NCBI GenBank assembly: GCA_043228905.1
Contig: JBHGNT010000003.1
Coordinates: forward strand, 15,872,001 to 15,936,000
Direction: 5' to 3'
DNA from: Azolla caroliniana
Taxonomy: Eukaryota > Polypodiophyta
Length of the DNA stretch: 64,000 nucleotides
Shown here piece by piece: positions 1-13,400 of the stretch (position 1 is its first letter; each line of letters begins with the position of its first letter). The position numbers and the translations under genes were made by a program. The notes under the pieces are model-generated. The model had not been told where the DNA came from and did no database searches. It was given only the letters and a program-made list of their open reading frames with translations.

Positions 1-3000
1 GACCATTTTCTTCACTCAATGCAACTACCTTTGATTCCGATATATAATCAAATAGTGTTTCTCTTAGTGAGCTGACCATAATGGTTTAGTTATTGTTTAC
101 ATTATTTATATCTTCACCTTTATGGTTTGATGCAAATTGTCATCCAATCGTAGGGCACACTATTTGACAATACGTGGTTAAACATATCACCTATCCATGC
201 ATGTGGTTTCTTTATCGTACATTTGAACATTGAAGCCTTTATACATTGGAGATCTCTTTTAGAAAGGCCAATTTCTTAAGACCTATGTATATATCTTCAA
301 CCATAAAGAAGGGGCGTGTATGTGAAATAGAATCATACCACATAGTTTTTCAAATAAGATAAGGACCTTTGGCCATAATGCACTTGGATGTTCGGTGGAA
401 ACCCTAGTGGTCTCATATAGATGTCAATTTTATTCTCTCTTGTACTATATTCGATACAAAACTATTGACAATTTCATAGAGATGATCCCAATTAGGAGCA
501 TACTTGCGGGCTTCCTTTATACATGTGTCCTCAACATACATAAATTCCTCTTCTTCAATCATCTCTAGACAATCCCATATTCCTCACTAAATTGATAATT
601 ATAGTGTAGCATGAAAATACTTGAATTGTTTGCATGTGTGCCCATATAATCACTTCCTTCAAATGTCGTGAGGTGTGGTTAGCATTAAAATATGTTATAT
701 TTATACAATGTCAAATAAAGTATGTATGAAGAGGTTGAATGGGGTGAGTATTATCTTTTATTTTTTATTGTATATGTTGTTGCAACTTCTGTCTTTTGGT
801 GATTTGAAACTATTTGGACGTTTATGTAACTGCATAATCCTATTCTACTTGTATAACTTATAATATAATTGAATATATTCTCTCTGTACTTATAAAAAGA
901 TCATTCAAAATTCAAAGAAAATCAACAATTTTGATGTCTCTTGAAATCCCACCTCTCTCTCTTATTCACTTTCTTAAGCATTCATACTCTCTACACTCTA
1001 CGTCACATTTTGTTTGTCACATGATCTTGGCAATCATACAATCAACATATATGAAGAAATTTTTTCTAGTTTTAATTAAGATATTCTATCTAATATACTG
1101 TATTCTATTGCTCAAACATAATCAAGGAGACTTTTCATGAATTGCTTGATTTCTTACTGTCAAGTTTGTTAATGAGTTGCTAAATTGAAAAGGATGTTTA
1201 GAAAAATGTAATGTATCATGTGGGACCATCCCAACATCAAAAGGGAGACATATAAACCATGCCAATCACAATATTCTTCCTTGAACTATTTATAATCAAC
1301 ATCCCATATTAGTATATTATTACTAAATGTTTTAAATAGCAATCTCTGATTTATTCTTTTGATACCGGTATGGTAAAGATAATCTATGTCTGCAACATTT
1401 CGAATTTCATAAAGAATCACGATTCCAAGTAAAAGGAGTGAAATTGTATTGATCCAATTCAAAAACACATGAGTGAGCACTTAATAGTGCAACTATATTA
1501 TGGTTCACATAATAACGATTTTGCTATTCCAACCAATCATTTTTATTCTACGTTGATTCCAATTATATTGAAATATCTTGTCTTCTTGTGATAATGCTAG
1601 GCGTGGATCATGTAATGTCCACCAATTAGTAAAGTACTTGCAGTGACCCTACAAGGATACTTAATCAAATTCCCAAACCTTAATAATCATCGTTCTACAA
1701 ATAGCACAACTCAACTTTTTGTTGAGTATTATTCATTGAAATGCTTCCTATTCACCTTTTTTATCACAATGTACTCAATCATAGATATCAGTGTATCACT
1801 AATGAAATCCCCCCATATCCATACATAATTCAGACTTATAGTTGATTATGCTCACTTGTGGTTGAGATTTCCAAAATCTTCCTAATTGTAATATGGTGAT
1901 TATTGACCATTATTTCGTTTTTACATTGATATACATTAAGCACCCCATTGCATTAAATGGTGTGGATGACCCAAACAAAGAAAGGAATAAGACAAAAAAT
2001 AATTTTGCATTTTCTGTCACAACTCTTGAACATTAGTACAATTATTATTTAAAGCCAATTTTCATTCAATCCTAGTGAAACCCGTTAACCTTCTCGGTTG
2101 TTGTGATGCTTCTCTTCTTTTTAATTACAAGTTCTAGTTGTTTTTGCTAACATGAGAGTCATTATCATTTGGATGTATATATTTATTTATTCTCATATAC
2201 TAATCACTTACAAAATTTAATCTACGTCTAGATCGAGTATCCTTTATGCTATATGACATAACTGAGTGAGTCATTCATTGGACATTAAAACAATGTCATG
2301 ACCACAACTCAATCATGTTATGCCAAGATACACAAACATTTATGGTGATCCAGCTCAAAAACATGGAATGGGCAACTTTTTCTTTCACAATTGGAGAAGA
2401 GTACTTTATGCAATAGTGTGTTCAACTCTCAAATGTCATGACTTATGAATCTCTTGGTCTATATGTATGTAATACCATAATAAAGTGTCAAGTATTGAAT
2501 CTCTGGAGAAAGATTATTTTGACAATTCAAAGTTTGAACATTGTTTTTTGAAGGTGGCATGATTCCTTAATTGCATATTAATATTGATGTTTCAATTGAT
2601 ACTATAGCAAGAGTGCATTACAATTCGGGTAATACACCAAGAGTTCCATGTCGAGACAAGGGAGGGGTCATTCGATAAATAAAGTTTGCAAGACTTGTTT
2701 TAGAACATTTGACAATTAGGTTTTAGAATTTGATGGTTGGAACTTGGCATACTCACTCAATGGGCTCTATATGTTCACACAAACTTTACGGGATTGTTAT
2801 GCATGAGACGACATGGCATCGAAGAAATGGTAACGTGGCCAACCATATATAATGTGGCCTATGGGAGTGAATATATCATTGTGAAAGCCTCTCTTATTGG
2901 CGAGAATATTAGGGGTAAGGGAGCCTCCAAAATGGTTGGTTATCAAATTTGAAAGAAGACTCCACATTGTTGAAAGTATGGTGTCTTTGGGCTAAGTTTT

Positions 3001-3018
3001 TCATCAACAAAATCCGCA
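1..3018. other. AT-rich intergenic DNA, no gene recognised
   Basis: This is the 3' flank of the auxin carrier gene. All reading frames are short and none resembles a known protein family. I saw no tandem repeat, LTR terminus or tRNA-like element. It could hold unrecognised, heavily decayed transposon sequence. Confidence 0.6.
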
Positions 3019-6000
3019 CTACTTGGGAGGGAAGGATGGCGGTGGTGCAATATAGGTAGTAGGACATTGGTAGCATTTTGCAAAGAGGCCAAATGTATCA
3101 ATTTGGCGTACGAAATTTGTGATGCTAGCCCAGCCTCCTAATCCGACACCTACCACTAATGTCCACACCACCGTAAATATGTTGATCGCGTACATGATTG
3201 CCCACGGGCTTCTCCCGAAGAAACTCGGCCCTTTATCCACTGCATTCTGAATTCGAACAACATACATGTGTTGGTATAACCCCGTAAAAATGTCAATAAT
3301 ACTCCTTCAATGAATATATCGAGTAATGCCATGGAATCACACCATAAACATAATTTATGCATTAATTTCGTTTCACTCATACCTCTCTTGCCATGGTTGT
3401 CCTGTAGGTGATCATGTGAGCCATTGCTGGTATAATGTAGACAGTGAAGGTCACCAACAGAGCACCTACTGCTGAGTTAATGGGTCCAAAGAATGGGAAG
3501 ATTATTGCTAAAAACCATATGGGTAACACAACTGGTATCCGAACAATGGCGCGCAAGAACATGTTGGTCGATGTATGAACTTTGATAAGTTTCTCCCACA
3601 CAAAGTAAAGAGGTGTGCATGCGAAGCCGAATGTAATGAACTGCTCACATTTGAAACTCCAATAAGTTATATTTTAATCTTGATCGCGTACATTGGCGGA
3701 ATTGTTTGTCGAATCTATACATTGGGTGGAGACGTGGTAAGGTATTTATAATCAACTCAATTAACACATTGCTTACTTGATGAATCAACATTAAGATCAC
3801 GGCAGCATCGCGTGCTCTAGTTTTTGGGAGCAAAGAAAATGCATTCGAATGGTCCAACAACATGTCCCCGAAAGCCCAATACATCGCAATGGCAGATGGT
3901 AGAGTGAGAGTCCACACATACATAGTTGCATAAAGATAAATGGTCTTGAATTTGGATGGTTTCCACATGGCATGCATGATTTCCCTATGGATCAAGGAAT
4001 ATGACACCACCACCACAAGACAAAACTATTAATGCATACTACCATATGTATATACATAAGCCGAATTAGAGACATTTAGAATTTATGGCATGTTGTTAGT
4101 GGCCATGGTCATTTATACTTACACGGTAATTGCATGTCCACCAAATGTGTAAAGAATATTGGTGGCTCCTGTAAAGTAAAGGACAAGCTTTTGGGGAGCA
4201 GAGTGCTTTACATCAGGTACCTACATAAAAGAAGAGGTCCCTCAAGTTTATAGTTGTAAGTGTATGATGATGATGATGAATTACACCCTTGCCAAATTGC
4301 CCAAAAACATTATGCAAAATATACACTTGTAAGTTGGGAAGAGTCATAGGATTTGCAACAATCAAGAGTTTTCCATTTGAAACATCCAAACCACACATAG
4401 ACACTTACCCGTGTAAATACATACATACATTATTACATATATACATTACATACACACACATATATATGTACATACATCCATATGCACATTACATAATACA
4501 TACATACACACGCACACACATACATAGCTATGGGCCTGGTTCAATTTCGGTTCAGTTCGCTTTTGTTGCCTTGAAACCAAACCGAACCATTAGAAAAAGC
4601 AAACCAAACCGTTAATGAACTCCCACGCCATTTAAACTAAACAATTTAAGAAAAGGTAAACCAAACCGTTTAGGGAAAAGTTGTAACCAAACGAAACCAT
4701 TTAATCACAAAGTTAAACCCAACATTTAAGTCGAATTAATTAAATTTTTAAATAAATAAAATTACGTTAAATGAAATAAACATTTAAGTTAAATTAATTA
4801 AAACAATAAAACAAGATTAACTAAACCATTAAATAAATAAAATATTCAGGAGATAAAAAAAGTTAGCTGAAAACCACTAAACCATTACATGCATGCATAC
4901 ATACATATATACATGCATTACATACACACACACACATACTTATATCATATATGTATACACATACATACATACGTAAATACATACATATAGATACATCCAT
5001 ACATACATTGCATAATACATACACACAGCTATGTTCCCGGTTTGGTTCAGTTCGGTTTTGTTGCCTAAAGCCAAACCAAACCGTTTATGAACTCCCAAGC
5101 CATTTAAACTAAACCATTTAAGGAAGGGTAAACCAAACCGTTTAGGGAAAAGTTGTAACCAAACAAAACCATTTAATCACAAATTTAAACCTAACCATTT
5201 ACTTCAAATTAATTAAATTTTTAAATGAATAAAAATATATTAAATTATATAAGCATTTAAGTCAGAATAAATAAATAAAAATACATTAATTTAAATAAAT
5301 ATTTAAGTTAAATTAATTAAAACAATAAAAAAGATTAATGAAACCATTAAATAAATAAATATTAAGGAGATAAAAAATAGCTAACCAAAGACCACTAAAC
5401 CATTAAACCGAAGAGTTAAACCTATAAAGCTATAAACCCGAGTTTTAGAACCAAAGCAAACTAAAACCAAAACGTTTAATTATATTGGAAGCAATAAACC
5501 ATTAAACCATGGCTTAACGGTTCGGTTCGGTTAGAGCCGAAACCGAGCCTATAGCTACACATACATGATACATACATACAACATTACCTGACCATGGATT
5601 AATGCAGCCACTGCCAGATACCATGCTGTGTATGTTGTCATTCCTAAACCCAAGAAGGACCACACACGATAGTTGTGAAACGTCGGAATGAAGACGGTCA
5701 AGCAACAACATGCACCGAATATGTATGTCCAAGTTCGCTTATCAAAGTGATCACTGATGTAGTAGATGTTGCTGCAAAAGTAGAGCTACACCTAAATAAC
5801 TGTTGCATGCAATGAGGGCTTCAAGTGTCATTGCATGTGAGTTTATTGTTTGTGAATACATTATTTGCACATGCATTATATACAATACAGAAATTTGTAT
5901 TGTAGAATGTGAATCAAGTGTAACAATATATTGTAAAATGCAAGATGGATGGGATAAATTGAGTATATAATTACCAACCTCCCACAAGCAATCAATTGAA

Positions 6001-7103
6001 TGACTGATCCAAAGAGTAGGAATGTGCAATTGAAAGCCAAACCCATAACTTTCCAGTAAGGCCCAAGTAGACCATCCAAAATCTCAAACCACTGCAAATT
6101 TATGTCACATAACAAGCTAGCTATAAATATATTAGTCTCCCAAAATGTTTTTCCTAGCCTTGATGGATGGATATTAATTAAATCTAATTGGAGGATTCTC
6201 ATTAATAAATGGATGAGCATGATTAATGGAGAGAGATTAAAGATGAATTACTTGGATGACATGATTGTTGGGGCTAATGACATTGGCCTTCTCTAGCCTT
6301 GACCTGTACTCCAAGTAGAGGGAGCTGATAAGATACGCAGTCCAACTCCCAAGAACACCATAGAAGACTTGGAAAGCTATCCCAGAAGCCATCCCAAGTT
6401 GAGAGAAGGAGTAAGGCAGAGTAAGTAACACTTGTGCCACCTTCTTGCAAGGAATCAAGAACAGAACAGTTTGATGAGGGATTCAAAGAAGATCCAACCC
6501 ACCCCCCCAAATCAAAAAACAGGGTCATTCCATTTGGAATACATAATAAAGGGAAAACTCAGAGATCCGAAACAAAGGAAATGTCGATGCAATGAATGTT
6601 CCAAACTGGTTGGGGGGGCATTTTTGCTAGAATTAGATTAAAGTGCGGAAGAAGGAAGGGAATGTTTCTAGGGGCATTTGGTAGAATTAAAGGAAAGTAC
6701 GGAAGAAGAAGGAATATGTACATACATACATACATACATACATATGTGTAGGGGCATTTTCCGAGAAATAAAAGAAATCGTGAACCAAGAAATATGTTAC
6801 ATTGGAAAGGGGGCATTCCGGAGGAATAAAGGAAAACCGCCCCTTCTCATCTCGATGCTAATTGCAATCTAGTACCCCTGGAATTTTATGAATTGGTATT
6901 AAATCGTATGCACCTTGTTATGCATTGCGATTTGTTTTGTATTTATTGGTTAGTCATTAAAGGAGTAATTAATCATCAGTCATGAACTTGGAGTATACCT
7001 GATTGGAAGCACAACTAAACCAAGCATCATAGGCTGAGCCACCATGCCATAGGAGCCTCTTCATCACACCTTGGAAGGAAGAATCAATATTCACACGATC
7101 CAT
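3019..7103 (-). CDS. LAX: Auxin influx carrier, AUX1/LAX family (8 exons, intact)
   Basis: Plasma-membrane proton/auxin symporter of the amino-acid/auxin permease superfamily, importing IAA for polar auxin transport. Exons, 5' to 3' on the minus strand: 7103-6999, 6440-6252, 6091-5979, 5771-5588, 4220-4123, 3984-3777, 3640-3383, 3246-3019. Every intron is GT-AG and the phases join without error, giving 460 residues (Arabidopsis AUX1 has 485). Family signatures are all present: WHGGSAYDAWFSCASNQ, LLTLPYSFSQLGM, GSWTAYLIS, GLAFNCTFLLFGSVIQLIAC, FTGATNILYTFGGHA, AIIFPFFGPINSAVGAL and TFGLFAKCYQC. About 11 hydrophobic segments fit the family topology. The start is the first in-frame ATG before the conserved block, so the N-terminal tail (about 18 residues before WHGG) is shorter than usual; an extra upstream exon is possible. 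Intron 4 (1367 bp) is enlarged by repeats. Confidence 0.95.
4410..5575. repeat. Composite MITE-like/low-complexity repeat in LAX intron 4
   Basis: Two head-to-tail copies (about 4418-4886 and 4887-5406), each a CATA-type microsatellite followed by AGCTATG, GGTTCAGTTCG and a long A/C-rich tract built on AAACC/TTTAA words. The outer ends look like imperfect inverted repeats: TAGCTATGGGCCTGGTT at about 4526 and, on the opposite strand, TAGCTATAGGCTCGGTT ending near 5560. This resembles a non-autonomous TIR element that duplicated internally. No clear target duplication was found. Confidence 0.5.
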
Positions 7104-7408
7104 CTTTACTATATCTCTGAATACTGATGCTAATTATGCCTCAATTCATAAGGGAAATAAGTACACATGCATGTATGTAAGTACATATATGTGTCTATGT
7201 ATGTATGTATGTATGTATGTGTATTCCCTTAGAATTTGATGTGTATCCTAATTGGGGGGAAGGCTGTAGTAATATTGAAGAAATTAAGAAGAACTGCAAA
7301 GCTCCTTAACGAGAATATAATTATAAAGGATTAATGTGAGTATGATGCATTGCATTTTATTGGATGACTTTAGAGAGAGAAGAGACTTCGTGTGTGAAAG
7401 AGAAAAGT

Positions 7409-7456
<48 letters not shown>

Positions 7457-8314
7457 TGGCCACTGGATCCACACTTGTAAATAAAGAGACGATTTTAAGT
7501 GATACGATAACAGTGACAATGTGACATGGGTGGGAGACGAAGTGAAGTGTATTAACATCTTTGAGAACATAAAAGTTGACAAATTACAAGGAAAGATAAA
7601 CTTTGAGAAGCCAACATTGGTCATTCCAACCCATCCCCACCCATGTCCCATGACGTCCGTTTGATGCTTTCTAAAGATGGCTCTTATATTTTTGTGGGGT
7701 GTCTTTCTCGTTCTTCTCGTCTCTTGACCCCTTTAAGTCTTTTAGCTCAAAAGTGATCTCCCACTATGTGAGCTCATTTGCCTCTATTTGAGCTTGGATT
7801 CTTTGACACATAACATTTGGAAGAGAAAAATTAGAATTGATAGTCCTACATTGTTCAAATGGGTTTCGATATGCTTGATCTTTCAATATTCATGTTTTAT
7901 TGCTCTAACATTGAGGAGATAGAATCCAACACACTTTTGGTTCTTGAAATGTATTATATCATACAGTGGCTCAAACTTGACTAGAAACACTCAATGATAT
8001 TTGTGTGCCCTTGTAATCTAAGGACAATATGAACATTTTTTGAGTAAGCTACATGTATTTTGTAAGTGAAAACAATCCATATTCAAGAATGTTACTAAGG
8101 AACATTGCAAGTGACATTGTGATTGGAGTAGGTTAGTGCTAACAATATAGGTAAAGAAAAATTGGATATTATCATATATGGAGGATTATAGTAGAGTAGG
8201 ATACTTAGACTCACCTAGTTGTTTAAAATGAAACATCCATGTAAGTTGATGAATCTCCTTATAGTACTTTGTTATACACACATAACGTGAGATTATGTAA
8301 TAGACATGATTCTA
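7104..8314. other. 5' flank of the LAX gene with GA tract
   Basis: On the gene's own strand this is leader and promoter DNA. It includes a long (GA)n/(CT)n tract at 7413-7453, about 310 bp upstream of the ATG, and a CATG/TATG microsatellite around 7160-7220. CT-rich 5' leaders are common in plant genes. No decisive TATA box or TGTCTC auxin-response element was found. Nothing else is recognised up to 8314. Confidence 0.5.
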
Positions 8315-8315
8315 T

Positions 8316-8385
8316 GGTGGAATGTAGGGGTTGAACCCATGACCTCTTGGCCTTATTGGGCAACCTTACCAATTGAACTACATCC
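8316..8385 (-). other. tRNA-like sequence with encoded CCA (tRNA pseudogene or SINE head)
   Basis: Read on the minus strand it has an A-box-like TAGTTCAATTGGT, a B box GGGTTCAACCCC, acceptor halves GGATGTA and TACATTCC that pair with one bulged T, then a discriminator A followed by CCA. An encoded CCA suggests descent from a mature tRNA by reverse transcription. The anticodon arm does not fold cleanly, so a functional tRNA is unlikely. Confidence 0.5.
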
Positions 8386-8399
8386 ATCTGTACATCATT

Positions 8400-8640
8400 A
8401 AATTTGTAGAGAATATATCTTTATGCATTCTCTAGAAATTTCCTAGCTTGCATGCGTCCTCATGAATTTTCTAGAATATCCTTAGTTTTCATGTATACCT
8501 CCTAGTTCTTGTATAAATACTCAATTGCACCTTGATTCTAACCAAGGTGAACAACACTAGTTACGGAAGCATAAATTCAGTTCTTGTTCTCTTCTCTATT
8601 CTCTCTCTCTCTCTCTCTCTCTCTCTTAGTATTTAGCCTC
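8400..8640 (+). promoter_or_regulatory. LTR-like promoter with heat-shock elements, TATA box and CT tract
   Basis: Alternating GAA/TTC units at 2-bp spacing lie at 8464-8476 (GAA, TTC, GAA) with a weaker group at 8435-8442. A TATA box (TATAAATA type) follows at about 8512, then a (CT)n tract at 8600-8626. The order matches the HSE-type LTR promoters near 14388 and 31826. The LTR ends cannot be placed. The core heat-shock factor site is nGAAnnTTCn; responsiveness is inferred. Confidence 0.55.
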
Positions 8641-9174
8641 GTCAACTTCCGTGATAGATTAGGTCACTTATATTTGCAAAACATAAGTGAAGGGTATGTT
8701 CACTAATGTGATGGGATAGAATGAATTATAGGTGCATGCACTATCATGATCATGACAACCAATGAATGAAGAGTTTTTTATAAAAACACATCTACTCAAG
8801 GGGCCTAAGAAGAAGTATAATAAATATACGGCCTAACTACCCTATTAAGATACATTATGTCCGAAGGCTGAAGTCTTGAGACATCAATGCTGCGGGCTAG
8901 GCTTTCATTATGACAATCGTGTTACCTATTTGAAGGTTCTAGTCATCCCAATATTTGTTAGTATGGGATGTCGTTGGTAGGCTTGCTATGTCTTGGTCAT
9001 AGCTCCGGGATGGTCATGAGGAAAAGGTTATTCCATCCAATCTATTCCCTTTTATTTCTATTTTAATTTGGTCTATTGATTAGTAATAACACATCACCAA
9101 ACTGGTCGAGTGTGGAAAGATTTCGTAACCAACATACCTAAGAGAAGCAAACAACAAGTTACAAAGTGGTAATC
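8641..9174. other. Retroelement-derived leader DNA, no ORF
   Basis: This has no coding potential. About 8798-8900 contains a block (GGGGCCT, ATATACGGCCTAACTACCC, GATACATTAT) resembling 30108-30215 in the presumed Copia A LTR. It is probably decayed LTR or untranslated leader. Confidence 0.4.
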
Positions 9175-9826
9175 TGATGTGTTCAGACAGTAAATCTATG
9201 AGAAAGATAGACTGAAAATGCACCACGGAAAACAAAAAACATAAATCAATAGAGCATCCACAATACACAGCATTTATGTGGAAACCCTAAAACGGGAAAA
9301 ACCATAGGATGTACAAAAGGAAGATTTACAAATCTCTGTAAAATAGAGAATACCCGCTTAGGGTTTAGGCAAGTTTCCCTAAACTCTCTCTCTCTCTCTC
9401 TCTCTCGTGCACTCTCGCGTCTCTTCCTAGTCTCTCTCTCTCTCACTTCTGCACATGATTACAGAAGTGCTAACTTGAATTACATTCATAATGGTTTCCC
9501 TAGGTGTATTTATACTCATACATAGTATGGGCTATTTACTAATGTAGTCATTATTATTATTATATAATGTATATAATAATTAATCAGCACGACTAGTCGG
9601 CCTTGTCTTCGACCATCCGGTCGGCCCGACTTGTCAGCATTGTCTTCACTCGAAGCATCTTTTAATGTAGTCAACTCTCTATCTCCTCCAAGAACCAGTC
9701 GATGACCCTATCGACTAGCTGGTTGATCGGACCAACCATCTTATATTCGGCTCGTCGATTTGGTTGCCGACTTCGTCCTAGACTTTGATTGTTGACTTCT
9801 CCCATAGGAGGGAAAAATTCCTAACA
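9175..9826 (-). mobile_element. Solo LTR, 652 bp, with 5-bp TSD TAATC
   Basis: Read on the minus strand it begins TGTTAGGAATTTTTCCC and ends ACATCA. It is flanked on both sides by TAATC (9170-9174 and 9827-9831), a perfect 5-bp target duplication. A TATA box (TATAAATACACC on the minus strand) lies near 9510-9520, followed by GA/CT-rich leader at about 9384-9450. No internal coding region is present, so it arose by LTR-LTR recombination. The TGTTAGGAA terminus resembles the 31924 solo LTR and, less closely, Copia B LTRs. Confidence 0.9.
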
Positions 9827-10428
9827 TAATCAAAGAGTGGAAGTTTTGGTTGGAGATAGAGTGCAAGGTCAAACTTGTTGTTGACTTTTTTACATTGAGT
9901 AGAGGAAGCAATAATCTACAACAACTTAAGGAAGTAGTTTAACATAGCAACAAGAAGCACGACTAATGGGGGAACACGAAATTGGTCACAAACATATCAA
10001 TTGAACCCATGAGACTCTTTGGTAAGAAATTTCTGAAAATGTTGAATAATAGAAGGATAATGGAAAGGGAAATAAGTCCTCCCCAACAAAGGCGTAAATT
10101 ATATAGAAACCATGGGCAAGTTTGAAATTATCACTATACATGGATGAAAGAAAGGGTTGAATTCGAACCTCTCCATGAGCAATTGGAAGAAGGGCAAGAT
10201 TCAAGGGAAGAAATGACTAGAGGACTCATTGTTATAGAAGATAACAACAATCAAACTCAAGTAGGGGCATAGGAAGGGGAAGCGGATGTTTCAAGTCAAT
10301 CAAACCCATGATGTACATGGGTGAATGAAAACCATTAGCTTAAAATAGGTGGATTCATGAGGTAAAACACTTTTTCCACAAAGTGGCATATACCTTGAGA
10401 GCAACGAATATTATCTGCAACAAACTTC

Positions 10429-13400
10429 TTGGAAGGGACAACCTTAAATTTGTATCTTGCAAAAGAAAATGCACATCATTTCATGGGATGGCAAGTGCGG
10501 CAATATTTCATTCCAGCAAAGGAAACATGTTTATTGGACAAGTTTAGGAAACTAAGGCAATGCGAGGGAAGTTTATCAATATATGCCGACAACTATAGAC
10601 AATTTATACTTTAACTTCCCCATATTAAGGAAGTCACTAATTCATTGTTTTTTATTTCGTTTAAGAGCTAAAATTACGATGAAAATTGAAAAGCAACAAT
10701 CGGAGGATTTGGAAATGGTGGCCCAACTTGTTGATAAAATTGGTGATTTCGAGGAACTTCAACAACGATTTCAAGCCATGAAGTTGTCCACCAACCATTT
10801 TGCAATCAACAACAAATAGTTTTCAAGAAATCAACAATTCCATTCAAGGGTAATTGGGGGAATAGTAGTGGAGTAAGAAAAATAACCACATCAACATCAA
10901 ATGGGGAAGTATTCCAAGTCTCCAAAGGGGTTGTTTCAAATGCAAAGCTCAACACTTAGTACTTGAATGTCCCAGACGGAAATAAACAAAAATTGTGGCG
11001 GCTCAAGTTGACGTTAACGATCTCGATAAGGAATTAGACAATAATATATATGAACCAACCAACATTCTTGACGAAGTGAATTATGGGATGGATGTCATGG
11101 CAAGAGCATTAAAGGTAAAACCCATTTATTTTGTTGGGGGTGTCTCTCGCATTGATTATATGTACTTGGCAACGAGGATCAATGGGCATGCATCCAATGT
11201 CATGATTGATAGTGAAGCCACACATTAACTTTATCACTTCTTAGGGCATCAACCAAATTTGGATAGAAAACTATGTCTTTGAAAGGCATATCCATATGCT
11301 TTGTGCAAGGCGTTACCAACGTTAGGCTCATGGTGTTGGATATCAATCATCAAGGAAGCGAAAGCACACAAAGGAAAGGTAAATTCTCCAACAGTTCGAT
11401 GAGTTTTGATTTCATATTGGAATTAGATTGACCACATAAGTATCTTATTGCACATTTTGTAAGGAGAGTACAAAAATTAGTGCTAGAAAATTTGGTTGGA
11501 CAAAATGAGGTTGTGGTAAATCTTTACCACCCAACAATGAAGCAAGTAAAATCAATTTAGGGGTTTCATGCTCAACTATTATTATGTGTCACCAAAGTGG
11601 CTGACCAAACACTTAAAAAGGAGGGAAATTTTTCTTATGTATTGCAATTGGTTACCATCAAGAAAAACTGGCAATGGAAGGATGCAAAGCTAATCAGGCA
11701 ATTCAACATCTATTAATAGAATGTAATGATGTTTTGGCGACCAATTTACCTTCTAGTCTACCCCTTAATAAGGCATTGATCTCAAATTCAATATCTTATC
11801 AAGAAGCACACCACCAACTAAAGCTCCATACAAGTTGAATGAAACTCAATTAGCAGAATTAAAGAAGCAATTGATTGAGCTAGAGAAATCTAGGTTTAAA
11901 CGCTATAGCAATTTGTCATATCCCCCCCACTCCATCTATGCCTTATGCAAAGAAATATTTAAATAATGAAACAAGGTGGCCTACTCATGAGAAAGAATGA
12001 CTTGCCATCATCTATGCCTTAGGCAAATAGTGTCATTATGTCCAAGATAAATTCACTAAAGTAATCATTGATAATATACCCTAGAAGTATTTTCAATCGT
12101 AGCCAAAATTGTCTCCTAAACAAGGGTGCTGTCAGGATTTTCTGGCAAATTTTGATTTCTCCATTAAATCATAAAAGTGGAGCTCTTAATACTATGTCAG
12201 ATGCTTTAAGTTGAATGCCTCATGTTTGTACCATGTCAATTATTTCTAGTGACTTTCTTTGTTACATGGCATTCAAATAGCTCAACAACATGATCCCTAT
12301 ATGCAAGAACTAATTTCAAATATGGAAATGCAACATGCAGCCCATGGGTCCCTTGGAATACAACACGGTTTAGTAATGGTACATGGTAAGTTGTTTGTAC
12401 CCAATGTAAAGGAAATTATTGTGTTGATTTTCTAAGAAGCAAATATTGTAAAATGGCGAGGCAAGGCGGTATTCATTGGATATTTACCAACATTCAACGA
12501 CAATGTTTTCATCCTAATATGGAGTTAGATGTAGAAGACTACATACAATCTTGTTTGACATGTGACAACAAGTTAAAGCTCGGCATGGGAGACCTTATGG
12601 CTTACTACAACCCATATTTATGCTTGTTAACTACTTTATCGATGCTCATGGATATGGTTAGCATGGATTTCATAATGAATTTGTCGATATCGAGAGGTTA
12701 TAATGCAATCATGGTGGTCATTAACTACTTCCCTAAACAAGCTACCTTTGTTCTAGCAAAACCACCTCTCATAGCCCTCCAAGTTACCAAATTGTTCTTC
12801 AAGTTTGTTTTAAAATATTATGGAATGCATGCTAACCATATCCCACGAGCATCAAATTGTTGGACACACAACTCTAAATGTCCTCCACTACACATCCTTA
12901 AATAGATGGCCAAGCAAAAAGGGTAAATCAAGGTATTGAATACTGCATTTGTTGTTATGTGCAAGCAAAACAAAAAGATTGGATGGATCATATAAACATG
13001 CCCTTAAATTTCTTTATAATTCATTTAAACATTCTCACACTAGTTTTTTAAATTTCGAATTAACTAGAAGGAAGCAAGTCCTTATATTGTTTGAGATAAA
13101 AGTAAAGAGTTTGATATCATCCTCTTTCTAGTAGACTAACAAGCAACAAAGTGGGTGGCACAATAAGGATTACAACAATTTAAGGAACCAATGGTTCAAG
13201 TAGCCAACAAAATACGTCAACACAAAGAATTTCTGAACGAAGATTTAGTCTTAGTTAGAGCTTCTCATTGGCCATTACATGGATCACCCGACTCAAATTT
13301 AAGCATACAGACCATATGAAGTACTACAAAGATTTAAAGGGGTGAATTACAAGTTAAAACTACCTAATTCTGTCAATTATTTAAAAAAGTCATAAATGTA
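10429..13400 (+). pseudogene. Decayed Ty3/Gypsy gag-pol
   Basis: Remnants occur in the expected order. Gag-like segments lie at 10429-10819. Near 11205 a retropepsin motif reads MIDSEATH where DSGA is expected, so the active site is altered. RT/RNase H debris with many stops lies at about 11560-12250. Integrase follows at 12453-13131, with a zinc-binding segment (CLTC) and a catalytic-core piece (VSMDFIMNL...GYNAIMVV). Frames change and stops are frequent, so this is dead. No LTR pair was identified; DNA between 9832 and 10429 looks like more of the same element. Confidence 0.75.

Noticed and set aside
7370-7651. Ser/Leu-repeat ORFs across the (GA)n tract
   Set aside because: Microsatellite translation artefact in the LAX 5' flank.
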